Assembly: GCA_030695685.1 (NCBI GenBank)
Contig: JAUYPT010000006.1
Span: 1-11,763, forward strand
DNA: 11,763 nucleotides
Reading direction: 5' to 3'
Source: Nanobdellota archaeon
GTDB lineage: Archaea; Nanobdellota; Nanobdellia; Woesearchaeales; GW2011-AR9
The position numbers and the translations under genes are program-made. A model generated the notes under the pieces. That model ran no database searches, had not been told where the DNA came from, and saw only the letters and a program-made list of their open reading frames with translations. How positions within the stretch are numbered: the stretch's first letter is position 1; each line of letters begins with the position of its first letter. This document shows positions 10,794 to 11,763 of this stretch, one piece after another.

Positions 10794-11763
10794 ATGCTTA
10801 CCGATAAAGATGTTGCCTTGCTGCGACAGGAATTACAGACAGCAAAAAATCCCTTATTCATTCATGATGATGATGCTGACGGCCTGGCATCATTTCTTCT
10901 ATTATATAGGATTCATCGCGAAGGCAGAGGCATTTCTCCCAAAACAGGGAAGCTCGATAAAAATTTTATACACAAAGTAGAGGAGATTAATCCCGATAAG
11001 ATTTTTGTCTTAGACATTCCAGTCATGGATCAGGAATTTGTCGATGGCGTTAAAAGGCCGATCTTCTGGATTGACCATCACCAGCCGCTGGAACGCCAGA
11101 AAGTACATTATTTTAATCCCCGGTTAAAGGATCCTGACGCCTACATTCCGACAACGAGAATGGCCTGGCAGGTCAGTGAAAATCCGGATGATTTATGGAT
11201 TGCCACGCTGGGCTGTTTAGCAGATTGGCATTTGCCAGATTTTATTTCTGAGTTCATTCAAAAGCATCCTCACTTGCTGCCGAAGAAGAAGGATTTGACT
11301 GATGCCGTGTATAAGCAGCCGGTTGGAAAATTAGTGAAAATGTTTTTTTTCCTGCTTAAAGGGCCAACATCAGAGGTTCGGAAATCAATTAAAATTTTAA
11401 CCAGAATCAAAACGCCGGAAGAAATTATTAACCAGGAAACAGCTGCCGGGAAATTTCTCTGGAGACGATTTGTAAGCATTAATCAGCGCTATGAAAAATT
11501 GCTGCTTGATGCTAAAAAATATGTTACCAATGATAAAATTTTTCTTTATTTTTATGGCGAGAATGAATGGTCGTTCACCGCTAATTTAGCGAACGAATTG
11601 ACACAATTATATCCAGAGAAAGTGATTATCATTTGCCGCCGTAAAGATGGAGAGATGAAATGCAGTTTCCGTGCTCATTTTCCGATTGTGGAATTGTTAC
11701 AAAAAGCATTGCAGGGTGTTAAAGGATTTGGCGGCGGTCATCCCGTTGCCTGCGGCGCCGTTA
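10794..11763 (+). CDS. DHH/DHHA1-family phosphoesterase (partial, 3' end outside the window)
   Basis: DHH enzymes are metal-dependent phosphoesterases, including RecJ/GAN exonucleases, nanoRNases and cyclic-dinucleotide phosphodiesterases. Visible motifs are HDDDADGLAS (residues 24-33; motif I), LDIPVMD (73-79; motif II region), IDHHQ (93-97; the DHH motif), LGCLADWH (139-146; motif IV region) and GFGGGHPVACG (311-321), the DHHA1 substrate-binding loop. All catalytic Asp/His positions seem present. The 323 residues in the window include both domains, so only a short end or an extra C-terminal domain is missing. The ATG at 10794 fits the TATA box. It resembles archaeal RecJ-like proteins, but I cannot choose between nucleic-acid exonuclease and oligonucleotidase. 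It is divergent from the paralogue operon. Confidence 0.88.
   Translation, partial: MLTDKDVALLRQELQTAKNPLFIHDDDADGLASFLLLYRIHREGRGISPKTGKLDKNFIHKVEEINPDKIFVLDIPVMDQEFVDGVKRPIFWIDHHQPLERQKVHYFNPRLKDPDAYIPTTRMAWQVSENPDDLWIATLGCLADWHLPDFISEFIQKHPHLLPKKKDLTDAVYKQPVGKLVKMFFFLLKGPTSEVRKSIKILTRIKTPEEIINQETAAGKFLWRRFVSINQRYEKLLLDAKKYVTNDKIFLYFYGENEWSFTANLANELTQLYPEKVIIICRRKDGEMKCSFRAHFPIVELLQKALQGVKGFGGGHPVACGAV

Overview
The window looks archaeal, most likely from a DPANN lineage such as Woesearchaeota/Pacearchaeota. The evidence is an EF-1A of archaeal type, archaeal uS10, a short SecE next to an archaeal Spt5/NusG (NGN+KOW), many TATA boxes about 25-28 nt upstream of start codons (leaderless genes), T-rich terminators, and a CxxC-x17-CxxC zinc-ribbon protein of a kind common in DPANN and CPR genomes. 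The phylum is an inference. DNA is AT-rich and gene spacing is tight; no stretch over 300 bases lacks a gene.

Layout. 1-97: tail of an unidentified gene. 166-1137: a Fic-family protein with its inhibitory motif and Fic loop intact; its TATA box sits between the arms of a perfect 12-bp inverted repeat. 1205-2664: a small unidentified gene, then secE-nusG (translocation and transcription elongation), then a gene of unknown function. 2741-2977: a small two-helix membrane protein with CxxC pairs. 3084-4521: a secreted or membrane-anchored endonuclease/exonuclease/phosphatase-fold enzyme overlapping a VOC (glyoxalase-fold) gene. Converging on these from the minus strand is a TraB/PrgY-like gene (4524-5237), followed by the translation block tuf (5708-7000) and rps10 (5311-5652), with a hairpin-plus-U8 terminator between them. 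7226-7405: the zinc-ribbon protein. 7545-7971: a RelB/RelE-type toxin-antitoxin pair. 8002-10699: six overlapping paralogous minus-strand genes. 10794-11763: the start of a DHH/DHHA1 phosphoesterase, divergent from that array and cut off by the window end.

The most unusual part is the six-gene array. Every gene overlaps the next by 4 nt (ATGA). Every protein has the same plan: an N-terminal signature (M-x-x-Y-x-[RK]-x-E-[IFW]-x-[ED]-L), a diverged core with an OB-fold-like strand pattern, and a C-terminal tail with exactly three copies of G-x-[LI]-S-[LIVF] spaced 8-12 residues apart. I do not recognise the family. It looks like a set of related subunits made together, perhaps binding nucleic acid and assembling through the tails. 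It lies between a toxin-antitoxin pair and a nuclease-type gene, separating housekeeping genes.

Functions for the housekeeping genes rest on visible motifs. The OB-fold assignment, the assembly idea and the operator proposals are inferences from sequence pattern only.
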